The notes beneath the pieces are model-generated. The model saw nothing but the letters and a program-made list of their open reading frames with translations, was not told the origin of the DNA and made no database searches. The position numbers and the translations under genes were made by a program. This document shows positions 48,503 through 58,352 of a stretch of DNA of 64,000 nucleotides, piece after piece. The stretch comes from an uncultured Bacteroidales bacterium (GTDB taxonomy: Bacteria; Bacteroidota; Bacteroidia; Bacteroidales; UBA11471), in the NCBI GenBank assembly GCA_947589325.1, contig CANQAM010000001.1:152190-216189 (forward strand), given 5' to 3'. The first letter of the stretch is position 1. Each line of letters starts with the position of its first letter.

Positions 48503-48553
48503 TTTTTTGTCGTTACACGACATTTCCGCCCGCCGTTTTTATCTGGTAAATAA

Positions 48554-48784
48554 ATGGAAAAGAGTTGTTTCATACGTCTTTTGACGCCGTTGTTTTATTG
48601 CACGCCGCCCGAAACCATTTCGGGCGATACCTGCTACAAACGGTTGAAAGAGTGGAACATGATTCTGGCTGTAACCCTTTCTGAGGAAATAGAGGCGACG
48701 TATCGCGTGCAATTGCACGCCGATGACTTTTCTCAAACGGAAACGCTCGATGAACTTTGTGCACTCGTTTTGTCGCGACGATAG
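48554..48784 (+). CDS. Acyl-carrier-protein-like protein lacking the phosphopantetheine serine
   Basis: A 76-residue protein. From residue 15 on it follows the carrier-protein fold: a start like PPETISGDTCYKRLKEW, then helix II beginning after W34, LSEEIEATYRVQL, and DDFSQTETLDELCALVL, which mirrors the closing helix of many small ACPs. The usual DSL at the start of helix II, whose serine receives phosphopantetheine, is replaced by N35-M36-I37, so it cannot be a normal carrier. The length is typical of an ACP. The gene is real by its codon pattern and fold match but unusual; a binding or regulatory role is possible. No biosynthetic genes lie around it. Confidence 0.65.
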   Translation: MEKSCFIRLLTPLFYCTPPETISGDTCYKRLKEWNMILAVTLSEEIEATYRVQLHADDFSQTETLDELCALVLSRR

Positions 48785-48805
48785 ATTTTTAAGAGATAAT
48801 ATGCG

Positions 48806-49714
48806 CTATTTCTTTGCGGACATTTCGGCTTTCATCACCCAAGCATCGGTGAAAGGCGTGCCCGCTTGCCGCTGCTGCCGCACGTAGGAGTAGGCCGCCT
48901 GCCGGTCGGTGAACGAACGGGTGTAGAGGTAAACGCGCCGGCCGTCCTCGTACAGAAACATCTTTTCGGTAACGCCTTTGTTGTGGAAGCGTTGCAGTTG
49001 CAACAGCGCATTTTCCCGTGTCGATAGCGTCGATACGACAATCAGATATTCCGGCTCGGCGATGCGGTTGTTCATGTCGTCCTGCACGATTTCCGTCGGA
49101 GCGAGAGCCGCGAGGTTCTCGGTGCGGTTTATTTCCCTTATCGGCGATGCCGTCAGAAACAACAGCAGGAAAACCGCTGCGGCGGCAGCGATTTTATATA
49201 TCGTGCGGCGGTGTATGGAAATTATCGTATTGTCGCTGTCGGTTGCGGTATCGATATTTTTTGTTATCGGTGCCGCCGGTGCCGACAACTCCCGCAGGGG
49301 CAGGACTGTCAGCTGCTGCATACCGAATTGCCGCAGGTCGATGCGGTAGTCGGCATTTACCGTGAAAGCCGGTCGGCAGTTCTCGTCGAGCACGAAACTG
49401 CCCAAGTTGCCGAACGCCACGCGGTCTCCCTCTTTTTGCAGCAGCGAGCGCAGCGTGCCGACCTCTCGGCGGATAAGCAGGAGTGCGCGGTGGGCGTCGG
49501 TTTTCCGCGCCCGCATGAGCGATGCGACCAGCATGCCGTCGTTGTAGGTGAGCGACGGATTGAACACGATGGCGCGTGTCGGCGGAAACCATGTTTTCCC
49601 GTCGTCCGACCGCCGTGCCGGAACGTCTTGCAACACGAAGCCGCCCCATTCGGGTATCAGCACGCAATCGTGTTCCGTGAGCAGGTATTCGATATGTCGG
49701 CAAATTTCAAGCAT
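48806..49714 (-). CDS. HU-CCDC81-like and SPOR domain membrane protein
   Basis: A 302-residue protein. Residues 1-135 resemble two prokaryotic HU-CCDC81 domains (EICRHIEYLLTEHDCVLIPEWGGFVLQ; FNPSLTYNDGMLVASLM). A single membrane helix lies at 172-190 (IYKIAAAAAVFLLLFLTAS) and a SPOR domain, which binds denuded peptidoglycan, at 222-296 (LIVVSTLSTRENALLQLQRF). The topology implies a cytoplasmic HU part and a periplasmic SPOR part, linking the interior to the division site; this fusion is typical of Bacteroidetes. The ATG at 49714 is chosen; the -7 box ends 5 bases upstream, so the mRNA may be leaderless. Confidence 0.88.
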   Translation of the reverse strand: MLEICRHIEYLLTEHDCVLIPEWGGFVLQDVPARRSDDGKTWFPPTRAIVFNPSLTYNDGMLVASLMRARKTDAHRALLLIRREVGTLRSLLQKEGDRVAFGNLGSFVLDENCRPAFTVNADYRIDLRQFGMQQLTVLPLRELSAPAAPITKNIDTATDSDNTIISIHRRTIYKIAAAAAVFLLLFLTASPIREINRTENLAALAPTEIVQDDMNNRIAEPEYLIVVSTLSTRENALLQLQRFHNKGVTEKMFLYEDGRRVYLYTRSFTDRQAAYSYVRQQRQAGTPFTDAWVMKAEMSAKK

Positions 49715-49719
49715 CACGG

Positions 49720-49727
49720 CAAAGGTA
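49720..49727 (-). promoter_or_regulatory. -7 box of the HU-SPOR gene, close to the ATG
   Basis: TACCTTTG on the minus strand ends five bases before the ATG, so transcription should begin at or within a few bases of the start codon. Confidence 0.6.
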
Positions 49728-49778
49728 GCAAAAAAATGAAAAATTCGATAACGGTTCGCGAAAAATATCGCCGTCGTT

Positions 49779-50603
49779 TTATTTGTCCGTGGCGAGAATT
49801 TCATCGATGATTCTTGCATCGAAGCCCAGTGCGACCGCTTTTTCGAAATCTTGCTGCGCCTCTTCTTTGGCATAGCGGACGAGTTTCAGCCTGCCGCGCA
49901 GTACGTAAGGCAGCGGGTCGTCGGGGGCCAATGCGATGGCTTGTGCCACGTCGGCATCGGCGCGGTTGTATTGTTTGGTGTAATAATAGGCTTCAGCCCG
50001 ATTCAGGTAAAATGTCGCTTCCTGCGGCATCGACCGCAGGAGCAGGGTGTATAGATTGATGGCGTCGGTGTAGTAGCCGCGATATTTCATCAGAGCCGCC
50101 ATGCCCATGCAGGCTTCGGTGCTTTGCGGGTCGATAGCGAGCAGTCGCTCGAAGTCGCGCCGCGCCGCAGCCGTGTCGCCCTGTTCCAGTTCGACGAGCC
50201 CTCGCCGGTAGAGGGCGTTTTTCGATTTGTCGTCGATGAGCAAGATGCGGGAATAGTCGTTGCGGGCGCGTTGCAGACTGTCCATTTCGGCGAGCAGCGC
50301 CGCGCGGTTTTCGAGCAGCCGTATCGACTGCGGCGCCATGATCAGCGCATTGTTATACGATTGCAGGGCTTCCCGTTTTTTTCCCATACGGCGTTGTATC
50401 GTGCCCAGATTGGAGAGTAGCATCACGTTTTCGGGATTTCCGGGTTCGTTGCGCAGGGCTTTCAGCAGAGCCTGTTCCGCTGCCGCTAAATTTCCGTTGT
50501 CCAAGTATATGAAAGACGAGTCGATATACTCCATATACGTTTGCGCCTTGACGGTCGAGAACGGAATACATAGCAGAACGAGAAAAACGGATATGCCTTT
50601 CAT
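49779..50603 (-). CDS. Exported tetratricopeptide-repeat protein
   Basis: A 274-residue protein with a signal peptide (MKGISVFLVLLCIPFSTVKAQ) followed by about six TPR units (for example GNLAAAEQALLKALRNEPGNP, GKKREALQSYNNALIMAPQS, GDTAAARRDFERLLAIDPQS, KQYNRADADVAQAIALAPDD). TPR arrays form scaffolds for protein contacts; the partner is unknown. It lies upstream of the HU-SPOR gene on the same strand with its own -7 box at 50632-50639, so the two may be functionally linked in the envelope. Confidence 0.88.
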   Translation of the reverse strand: MKGISVFLVLLCIPFSTVKAQTYMEYIDSSFIYLDNGNLAAAEQALLKALRNEPGNPENVMLLSNLGTIQRRMGKKREALQSYNNALIMAPQSIRLLENRAALLAEMDSLQRARNDYSRILLIDDKSKNALYRRGLVELEQGDTAAARRDFERLLAIDPQSTEACMGMAALMKYRGYYTDAINLYTLLLRSMPQEATFYLNRAEAYYYTKQYNRADADVAQAIALAPDDPLPYVLRGRLKLVRYAKEEAQQDFEKAVALGFDARIIDEILATDK

Positions 50604-50631
50604 ATACGATACGGATATTCAATCGCTTTTG

Positions 50632-50639
50632 CAAAGCTA
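50632..50639 (-). promoter_or_regulatory. -7 box of the TPR gene
   Basis: TAGCTTTG on the minus strand, 28 bases before the ATG at 50603. Confidence 0.55.
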
Positions 50640-50692
50640 ACACATTCGGGCAGAAATTGAAAGTAAATATAGTATTTTTAATGTTTTATGTA

Positions 50693-50722
50693 TTGTGCAG
50701 CTTGTTTTTTTACCTAATTTTG
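50693..50722 (+). promoter_or_regulatory. Promoter of the clostripain lipoprotein gene
   Basis: TTG (50693-50695), 19 bases, TAATTTTG (50715-50722). It lies inside a possible longer frame starting at 50657, which argues for a start downstream of it. Confidence 0.65.
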
Positions 50723-50743
50723 CAGCGAAAAAATTTTTTGGTC

Positions 50744-51874
50744 GTGCATACTTTTCGCAGTTTCATTATCAGTCTGACAGCCGCTCTCTTTTTAGGCGCG
50801 TGCCAAAAAGTGGATTTACCGGTGTGCGACCGTACGGTTCTCGTCTATATGGTGGCAAGCAATAGTTTGAAGTCATACGTCCCCAAAAATATAGAAGAGA
50901 TAAAGCGTGCGGTGGAAAAAGGCGCTTTGAACGGCGGCAATATGCTGCTGTATATCGACCGATATAATTCTTCGCCTGTATTGGAGCGTATCAGTTTGAA
51001 AAACGGTGTTGCCGAAGAAATCGTCATCAAAACGTATGAAGACGACGATTCGGTTTCGCCGGAAGTCATGCGCACGGTCATCGACGATGTCGTAGAACTG
51101 TATCCGGCTGCAAGTTATGGCTTGATATTGTGGTCTCATGCCAACGGCTGGTATCCGACATCGACGACCGTCAAAACGCGGTCGTTCGGGTCTGACGAAG
51201 GCGCGTCGATGAATATACCTCAATTGGCGGAAGCCATTCCCGACGGAATTTTCGACTTCATTATATGCGACGCCTGTTATATGGGCTGCGTCGAAGTGGC
51301 TTACGAGCTGCGACACGACTGCCGTTATTATATCTCTTCGCCGGCACCGGTCATGGGGAAGGGATTTCCTTATGAGGAGATAGTGCCCGAACTTTTTTTT
51401 GCGGAAAGTTCATTGGAAGCGACGATGATAGAAGTTTGCAGGGAATATATGCGGTTTTATTATCAGAATTATAATCCACCCTGTGGCACTATTTCGTTGG
51501 TCGATATGAACGGCATGGACGCCTTGGCATCGGAGGTAAAATCGGCACTGCAAAGCAGACACGCCGTAGACCTTGCCTCCATACAACAGTTTTCCCACGA
51601 AAGGGGCTATGAAGATTTATTTTTCGATTTGGACGATTACGTGCAGACCGCAGTTGATGCTTCATCGTACGAGTATTTTTCCGATTGCCTGAAACGGACT
51701 ATCATTTATGCCGATGCCACAGATAAATACGGTTGCCGTGTCGATGGTTTTTTCCAAGAATACCCTATCGAGCATTATTGCGGGCTTACGATGTATATTC
51801 CGGAGGCGAAACCCATAACGTCGCTCAATGACTATTATCGTACATTGAGTTGGTACAAAGCCGTATATGAATAA
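50744..51874 (+). CDS. Clostripain-family (C11) cysteine peptidase lipoprotein
   Basis: A 376-residue protein when read from GTG 50744. This start gives a clean lipoprotein signal (HTFRSFIISLTAALFLGAC, lipidated C20) and lies just downstream of a complete promoter; TTG at 50738 and ATG at 50657 are also in frame, but the latter precedes the promoter. The C11 fold is shown by RTVLVYMVASNSL, the catalytic histidine in LILWSHANGWYP and cysteine in FIICDACYMGCVEVAYEL. C11 peptidases cleave after basic residues; being lipid-anchored, this one acts in the envelope. It is more A+T-rich than its neighbours. A small MscS gene follows by 17 bases. Confidence 0.85.
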   Translation: MHTFRSFIISLTAALFLGACQKVDLPVCDRTVLVYMVASNSLKSYVPKNIEEIKRAVEKGALNGGNMLLYIDRYNSSPVLERISLKNGVAEEIVIKTYEDDDSVSPEVMRTVIDDVVELYPAASYGLILWSHANGWYPTSTTVKTRSFGSDEGASMNIPQLAEAIPDGIFDFIICDACYMGCVEVAYELRHDCRYYISSPAPVMGKGFPYEEIVPELFFAESSLEATMIEVCREYMRFYYQNYNPPCGTISLVDMNGMDALASEVKSALQSRHAVDLASIQQFSHERGYEDLFFDLDDYVQTAVDASSYEYFSDCLKRTIIYADATDKYGCRVDGFFQEYPIEHYCGLTMYIPEAKPITSLNDYYRTLSWYKAVYE

Positions 51875-51891
51875 ACAAAAAATATAAAAAA

Positions 51892-52803
51892 ATGAACTTG
51901 TTGCAATTATTGTTCTTGCAGGCGCTTCCTGTTGATTCTCTTCAACAGACGATACCGGTGAAGGAAATCGTTGAAAAAGTTACCGAGATGGATATTGCCA
52001 CACTCCTTACGACCTTGTTTTCAGGGCTGCTTTCTTTCGGCCTGAAAGTCGTCGGTGCTGTAGCGATATTCTTTATCGGCCGCTGGTTGATGAAACGACT
52101 TTCCAATTTCGTCACCAAAGTGTTGTCGAAACGCAACGTCGAACTCTCTATTCAGACTTTCTTGCGCAGCCTCATCAACATCGTGCTGATGATTACGTTG
52201 ATTATATTGATAGTCGGCATTTTCGGCATCAATACCAGTTCGTTCATTGCGCTGTTTGCTTCGGCAGGCGTTGCGGTAGGCATGGCGATGAGCGGTTCGC
52301 TGCAAAATTTCGCCGGCGGTGTCATGATACTTTTGTTCCGTCCCTACAAGGTGGGCGATTTCATCGAGGCGCAGGGGCAGAGCGGTACGGTGAAAGAGAT
52401 ACAGATTTTCAATACGGTGCTGCTGACGCCCGACAACCGTACCATATTCATTCCCAACGGAAACCTCTCCAACAATATCATCGTCAATTATTCCCACGAG
52501 GGTGTGCGCCGGGTCGATTGGACTTTCGGAATAGGTTATGGCGAGAAATACGAACGGGCGCAGGCGATTGTCCACAAACTGCTCGCTGCCGACAGCCGCA
52601 TTTTGCACACGCCGGCCGAACCGTTCATCGCTCTCCATTCGTTAGGCGAAAGCTCTGTCAATTTGGTCGTGAGGGTCTGGACGAATGCCGCTGACTATTG
52701 GGACGTTTATTTCGACCTCAACCGGAAAATCTACGATGCTTTTGCCGAAGCCGAAATCACGATTCCTTTCCCGCAGATGGACGTGCATATCAAGAACGAT
52801 TGA
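51892..52803 (+). CDS. Small-conductance mechanosensitive channel, MscS family
   Basis: A 303-residue inner-membrane channel. Three hydrophobic helices (about residues 40-145) end in the pore helix with the glycine/alanine pattern SFIALFASAGVAVGMAMSGSLQNFAGGVMIL. The beta domain follows (RPYKVGDFIEAQGQSGTVKEIQIFNTVLLTPDNRTIFIPNGNLSNNIIVNYS), and then the alpha/beta C-domain. This is the compact E. coli MscS type, unlike the larger channel at 46668-47906. It probably shares a transcript with the C11 peptidase gene and ends at a strong terminator. Confidence 0.95.
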   Translation: MNLLQLLFLQALPVDSLQQTIPVKEIVEKVTEMDIATLLTTLFSGLLSFGLKVVGAVAIFFIGRWLMKRLSNFVTKVLSKRNVELSIQTFLRSLINIVLMITLIILIVGIFGINTSSFIALFASAGVAVGMAMSGSLQNFAGGVMILLFRPYKVGDFIEAQGQSGTVKEIQIFNTVLLTPDNRTIFIPNGNLSNNIIVNYSHEGVRRVDWTFGIGYGEKYERAQAIVHKLLAADSRILHTPAEPFIALHSLGESSVNLVVRVWTNAADYWDVYFDLNRKIYDAFAEAEITIPFPQMDVHIKND

Positions 52804-52820
52804 TATCGGTTCGATATGAG

Positions 52821-52858
52821 AAAAAAAGGAGTGCGGCGCTGCGCCGCACTCCTTTTTT
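52821..52858. terminator. Bidirectional terminator between MscS and CE8 genes
   Basis: GGAGTGCGGCGC paired with GCGCCGCACTCC and flanked by A and T runs on both sides; the two genes converge here. Confidence 0.92.
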
Positions 52859-52877
52859 CGTTTCCTTTCGGGAAAGA

Positions 52878-55800
52878 TTATTTGACAAATATTTTTTCGG
52901 TAGCGATGCTGCCGTCGCTCAGGGTCGTGCGCACGATGTTCACGCCCGGTACGGGAGCGGCTAAGCGTACGCCTGTCAAGGAGAATACCTCTGTCGATAC
53001 GGGTGTTGCGTCGCCTTTCGTTTCATCGATGCCGGCGGCGGGGAGCGTATATTCGTTCGAGGCTTCACTCAGTCCGCCCATTTCGTTGGCAGCCCGTACG
53101 GTGAATTTATCGCCGATTTCACCGTAAGGTATCGTATAAGAGGCTTCGGTCGTGAAGTCTACGACATTCCCGTTGCGGCATACGGCGTAACAGAGTGCAT
53201 AGTTGCTGTTATTCCACGTTATCGTGGCGCCCTCGCCCGACAGGGTGGGCGCGGCGAGTTGTTCGGTATAGAGCGTCGGGTCCCAGTTGTCGTCGCCGCC
53301 CATGACGTTGGCTATCGTATATTCGGCAGCTTCGGCATCCGTCAGTTCAGGGATGTTGTTGTGCGTGCCGGCAAAAGTCTTTTTCCGGTTGGCGAGGCTG
53401 AGTGTCGTGCCCGAAGCCGTTTTGCTCTTGTATTCGGCGAAACGGGCGGGATAGCCGCCGCTCATTTCTGTCCAGCCGGCAGAGTTGGGTTGGGCTGTCA
53501 TCGTGGTGTTGATGAAAATGGCAATCGGGGTGCCTTCTCCCCACGGACGGCCGAGTACATAGCTGTTGTCGTCGTATTCCGGTTTTTCGGCTTTTACGGT
53601 GCAATCGACGAACACATACCCGTATTTCTTGGGTTTGGACGGAGCGGTGATGACGCTTCCTTTGCGGCGGATAATCAAATCGACGCGGTTGTAGAACACA
53701 TCGCCTTTGCCGCAAAGGTAGTCGGTGTAGCCTTGCAGCGTGCCGCTTTCGAAATAGAATCGTCCGTTTTCGTTGTTGGAGAGGTAGGTGTCTTGTCCGC
53801 CGAAAAGCGTGATGTTGTAGAAGATGTTTTTATCGCCGGCATCTTCGAGGGCAGCGGCACGACCGCCTTCATAAGGCATACCGTTTTTCAGGGTGATGTC
53901 CTGCATATAGGTGTTTTTCATCTCTTTGCCGAAGGCGAGAAGCTGGCATTTACCCAATCCTTCGATGGCTTTGACGGCTTCGTTGTAGAATACGGTGGCG
54001 TCGCGGTCTTCGCCGATGATGGAGAGGTTGGGTGTGTTGAGGCTTGTCGTCGGTTTGTCGTATGTTTTGCCGTCGGAGCCTTGAACAATAGCTCCTTTGT
54101 CGCCGGCAAGCAGGTAGGTGCCTTTCTTCACGAAGATGCGGAAGCGCACGGACGGGTCGGTGCGTTTCGATGCGGCGGCAATGGCATCTTCGAAGGTACC
54201 GTCGTCGGGTACGACGAAATCGAACAGCGCCTTATCCACCGTCGGGCGCGTGCGGGTCGAGAACGTGAACGAAATCTCCTCTGTCGTGGCATTGCCGCTC
54301 AGGTCGGTTATTGCGCCTGCCGGCAGGGTGAACGTGTAAGAGGTGGTGTATTCCAGCCCGCTGTATTCGCACGTTGCCGTTTTCCCTGTGGCGCTTATTT
54401 CGAGCGTTTTGTCGTTGAGGGTGGCGTGGACGTCGGGAGCCACCTTTATTTTTTCGTCGAACGTGAGTACGATGCGTCCGTTTACCGATGCATTGTCGGC
54501 ATCAGCTTCCGGTATGTGCGACAGCAGTTCGGGTGCCGTGCCGTCATCGACAATCGCTTCCGTACCCGTGATGTAAATGCCCGATATGGCGGTGCCGTCG
54601 TTATCGGCAGTCGAGCCTACGACCGACGAGGCGTAGTCGGGAATCCAGCGGATATATACCTTACTTTGATTGTTGGCATCGGCGGGAATGTCGAATGTTT
54701 CCGTTTTCCACACTTTGCTTGTCGTGCCGAGGTCTATCGTGCCGAGCAGCTTCCATTCGCTTTCATCGAGCGAGTATTCCACCTTTTGCTTTTGGTAGGC
54801 GTTGAAATTGTAAAGTATCGACGACAGCACTTTGAGGTCGGTATGCATCGAGGCGTCCACGCACGTTTGGTAATAGTATTTGTCGGCAAGCGGTTTCCAG
54901 TTTACGGCAGCGGGGCGGCCTTCATACCCGCCGGCTGCCATTTGCGACTTGTCCAACCAGCCCTGCGTCGTGCCGTCGGCATTACGCAGAATGAGCGATG
55001 CGGCATCGTTTCCTTCCGAATAGAAATCGGCTTTTCGACCGTTGTTCCCCGTTTTGTGGAAATCCCAGCCGGCAACGTAATCGTCGGCGTCGTAGTACGC
55101 TGCAAGGGTTTTGTCTTCGGTCATTTTCACAGCCAGTTCGGTAGCTGTTTCGCCCGTACCCCAGTGCGTAAAGGTGAGAATCGGATTGCTCGAAGCCGTC
55201 AGCATGACATTCGTTCCCTCCTCATACATCATTTTACCCTCGACGAGAGTAGGCTCTGGCGAGAGCGCCACCATGTAGTCGGCAGCACCGCCCTCTATCG
55301 ACAGGTCGAGTACATAGGTATTCGCCTTTTTGAAGTTGGCGGTAATTTGTGCATCGGCAGTGAGCGTGTGGGTGAAGCTCGGTTCTTCTGCCACCGTATG
55401 ACCGGCGGCATCAGTCCAGTTTACGAAATCATATCCGAAATTTTCGGTCGCGGTCAGTGTAATGCGCGTACCTTCGTTGAACGATGTCCCCACCGGATTT
55501 TGAGAGATAGTACCGCCCTCTTCCGGCGATGCGGCGATAGCAAGCGTATAGACGGGCACTTCTTCGGGGGAACCCCCGTATGTGCCCGAAATCGTTACGT
55601 TGGCAAAGCCCACGCTTTTTCCGCTCCCGAGTTTGTAAATGCCCATTTCCAGAACAAGACCTTCGGACGACGATATGCCCGATACGGGGTAGGAAAAGTG
55701 CGAAAGCTCCGTATCTTTTCCGGGTCGAGAGGGGCGAATGCCGGCAGCCAGCTGCTTCGATTGCCCGTCGTCCGTTTTCAGGGTAACGTTCAGGTAGCCT

Positions 55801-56162
55801 CCGTCGGTGCTGAATCGCGCGGCATCGAACTCGATGCTTGTCGGCGTGAAAGTAACGCCCTTTTGCGGTATGATATGGAACGCCAGCGTTTCGTTTTCGC
55901 CCGGAGTGGACATTTCTCCTTTCGACTCGATTTGGCTGAATGTTACACCGAAGCCCGTGTTCGTTCCATTATATGAAATGTTGTTGCCGATGGTTACATA
56001 CGTGGAGGCAAACAGTTTGTCGTCGTTCAATGTGGCAGACTGTCCTTCGCCGCCGGCAGTGAAAGCCCATGTGGCAGACATCGTGTTTTGTGCATCGCTC
56101 CGTTGCGGCATACCCGCCAGCACGACGGCGAGCAGCAGGGTGAGAGGTAATGTTTTTTTCAT
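52878..56162 (-). CDS. Multidomain pectin methylesterase (CE8)
   Basis: A 1094-residue secreted enzyme. After a signal peptide (MKKTLPLTLLLAVVLAGM) come an N-terminal beta-sandwich (about 25-200), two InlB-type repeats (about 205-360; EGGTISQNPVGTSFNEGTRITLTATENFGYDFVNW), a carbohydrate-binding-like region (about 365-530), an SbsA Ig-like domain (about 535-640) and the CE8 beta-helix (about 645-935). CE8 motifs are LFGGQDTYLSN, GYTDYLCGKGDVFYN and SYVLGRPWGEG. A fibronectin-like part and a short C-terminal tail (VFSLTGVRLAAPVPGVNIV... EKIFVK) complete it. It removes methyl esters from homogalacturonan, preparing it for pectate lyases and GH28. Confidence 0.9.
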   Translation of the reverse strand: MKKTLPLTLLLAVVLAGMPQRSDAQNTMSATWAFTAGGEGQSATLNDDKLFASTYVTIGNNISYNGTNTGFGVTFSQIESKGEMSTPGENETLAFHIIPQKGVTFTPTSIEFDAARFSTDGGYLNVTLKTDDGQSKQLAAGIRPSRPGKDTELSHFSYPVSGISSSEGLVLEMGIYKLGSGKSVGFANVTISGTYGGSPEEVPVYTLAIAASPEEGGTISQNPVGTSFNEGTRITLTATENFGYDFVNWTDAAGHTVAEEPSFTHTLTADAQITANFKKANTYVLDLSIEGGAADYMVALSPEPTLVEGKMMYEEGTNVMLTASSNPILTFTHWGTGETATELAVKMTEDKTLAAYYDADDYVAGWDFHKTGNNGRKADFYSEGNDAASLILRNADGTTQGWLDKSQMAAGGYEGRPAAVNWKPLADKYYYQTCVDASMHTDLKVLSSILYNFNAYQKQKVEYSLDESEWKLLGTIDLGTTSKVWKTETFDIPADANNQSKVYIRWIPDYASSVVGSTADNDGTAISGIYITGTEAIVDDGTAPELLSHIPEADADNASVNGRIVLTFDEKIKVAPDVHATLNDKTLEISATGKTATCEYSGLEYTTSYTFTLPAGAITDLSGNATTEEISFTFSTRTRPTVDKALFDFVVPDDGTFEDAIAAASKRTDPSVRFRIFVKKGTYLLAGDKGAIVQGSDGKTYDKPTTSLNTPNLSIIGEDRDATVFYNEAVKAIEGLGKCQLLAFGKEMKNTYMQDITLKNGMPYEGGRAAALEDAGDKNIFYNITLFGGQDTYLSNNENGRFYFESGTLQGYTDYLCGKGDVFYNRVDLIIRRKGSVITAPSKPKKYGYVFVDCTVKAEKPEYDDNSYVLGRPWGEGTPIAIFINTTMTAQPNSAGWTEMSGGYPARFAEYKSKTASGTTLSLANRKKTFAGTHNNIPELTDAEAAEYTIANVMGGDDNWDPTLYTEQLAAPTLSGEGATITWNNSNYALCYAVCRNGNVVDFTTEASYTIPYGEIGDKFTVRAANEMGGLSEASNEYTLPAAGIDETKGDATPVSTEVFSLTGVRLAAPVPGVNIVRTTLSDGSIATEKIFVK

Positions 56163-56185
56163 GGAAAAGATTTTTATAATTTATC

Positions 56186-56193
56186 CAAAGATA
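56186..56193 (-). promoter_or_regulatory. -7 box of the CE8 gene
   Basis: TATCTTTG on the minus strand, 23 bases before the ATG at 56162. Confidence 0.6.
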
Positions 56194-56324
56194 CATAACA
56201 AGTCATTAAGATAAAAATGTAAAAAAGAATAAACCGTTTTTTTTACACCATTTTGCGCAAAATATCCTCCTTTCGCTCCTCCCGATATACTATTTTTTCA
56301 GGAAATGCAAATGTTTTTGTGCCG

Positions 56325-56353
56325 TTGGCTTTCGGAGAAAAGTTGTATCTTTG
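56325..56353 (+). promoter_or_regulatory. Promoter of the ABC-F/M13 unit
   Basis: TTG (56325-56327), 18 bases, TATCTTTG (56346-56353). It excludes the in-frame ATG at 56253 as the start. Confidence 0.7.
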
Positions 56354-56393
56354 CCGCCGGAAAAACGCCTCTCGCGGCGGAAATGGAAACGAT

Positions 56394-58348
<1,955 letters not shown>

Positions 58349-58352
<4 letters not shown>

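Noticed and set aside
53259..55976. 905-codon open frame on + opposite the CE8 gene
   Set aside because: Shadow of the CE8 gene; the product is low in recognisable motifs and has no start region or promoter.
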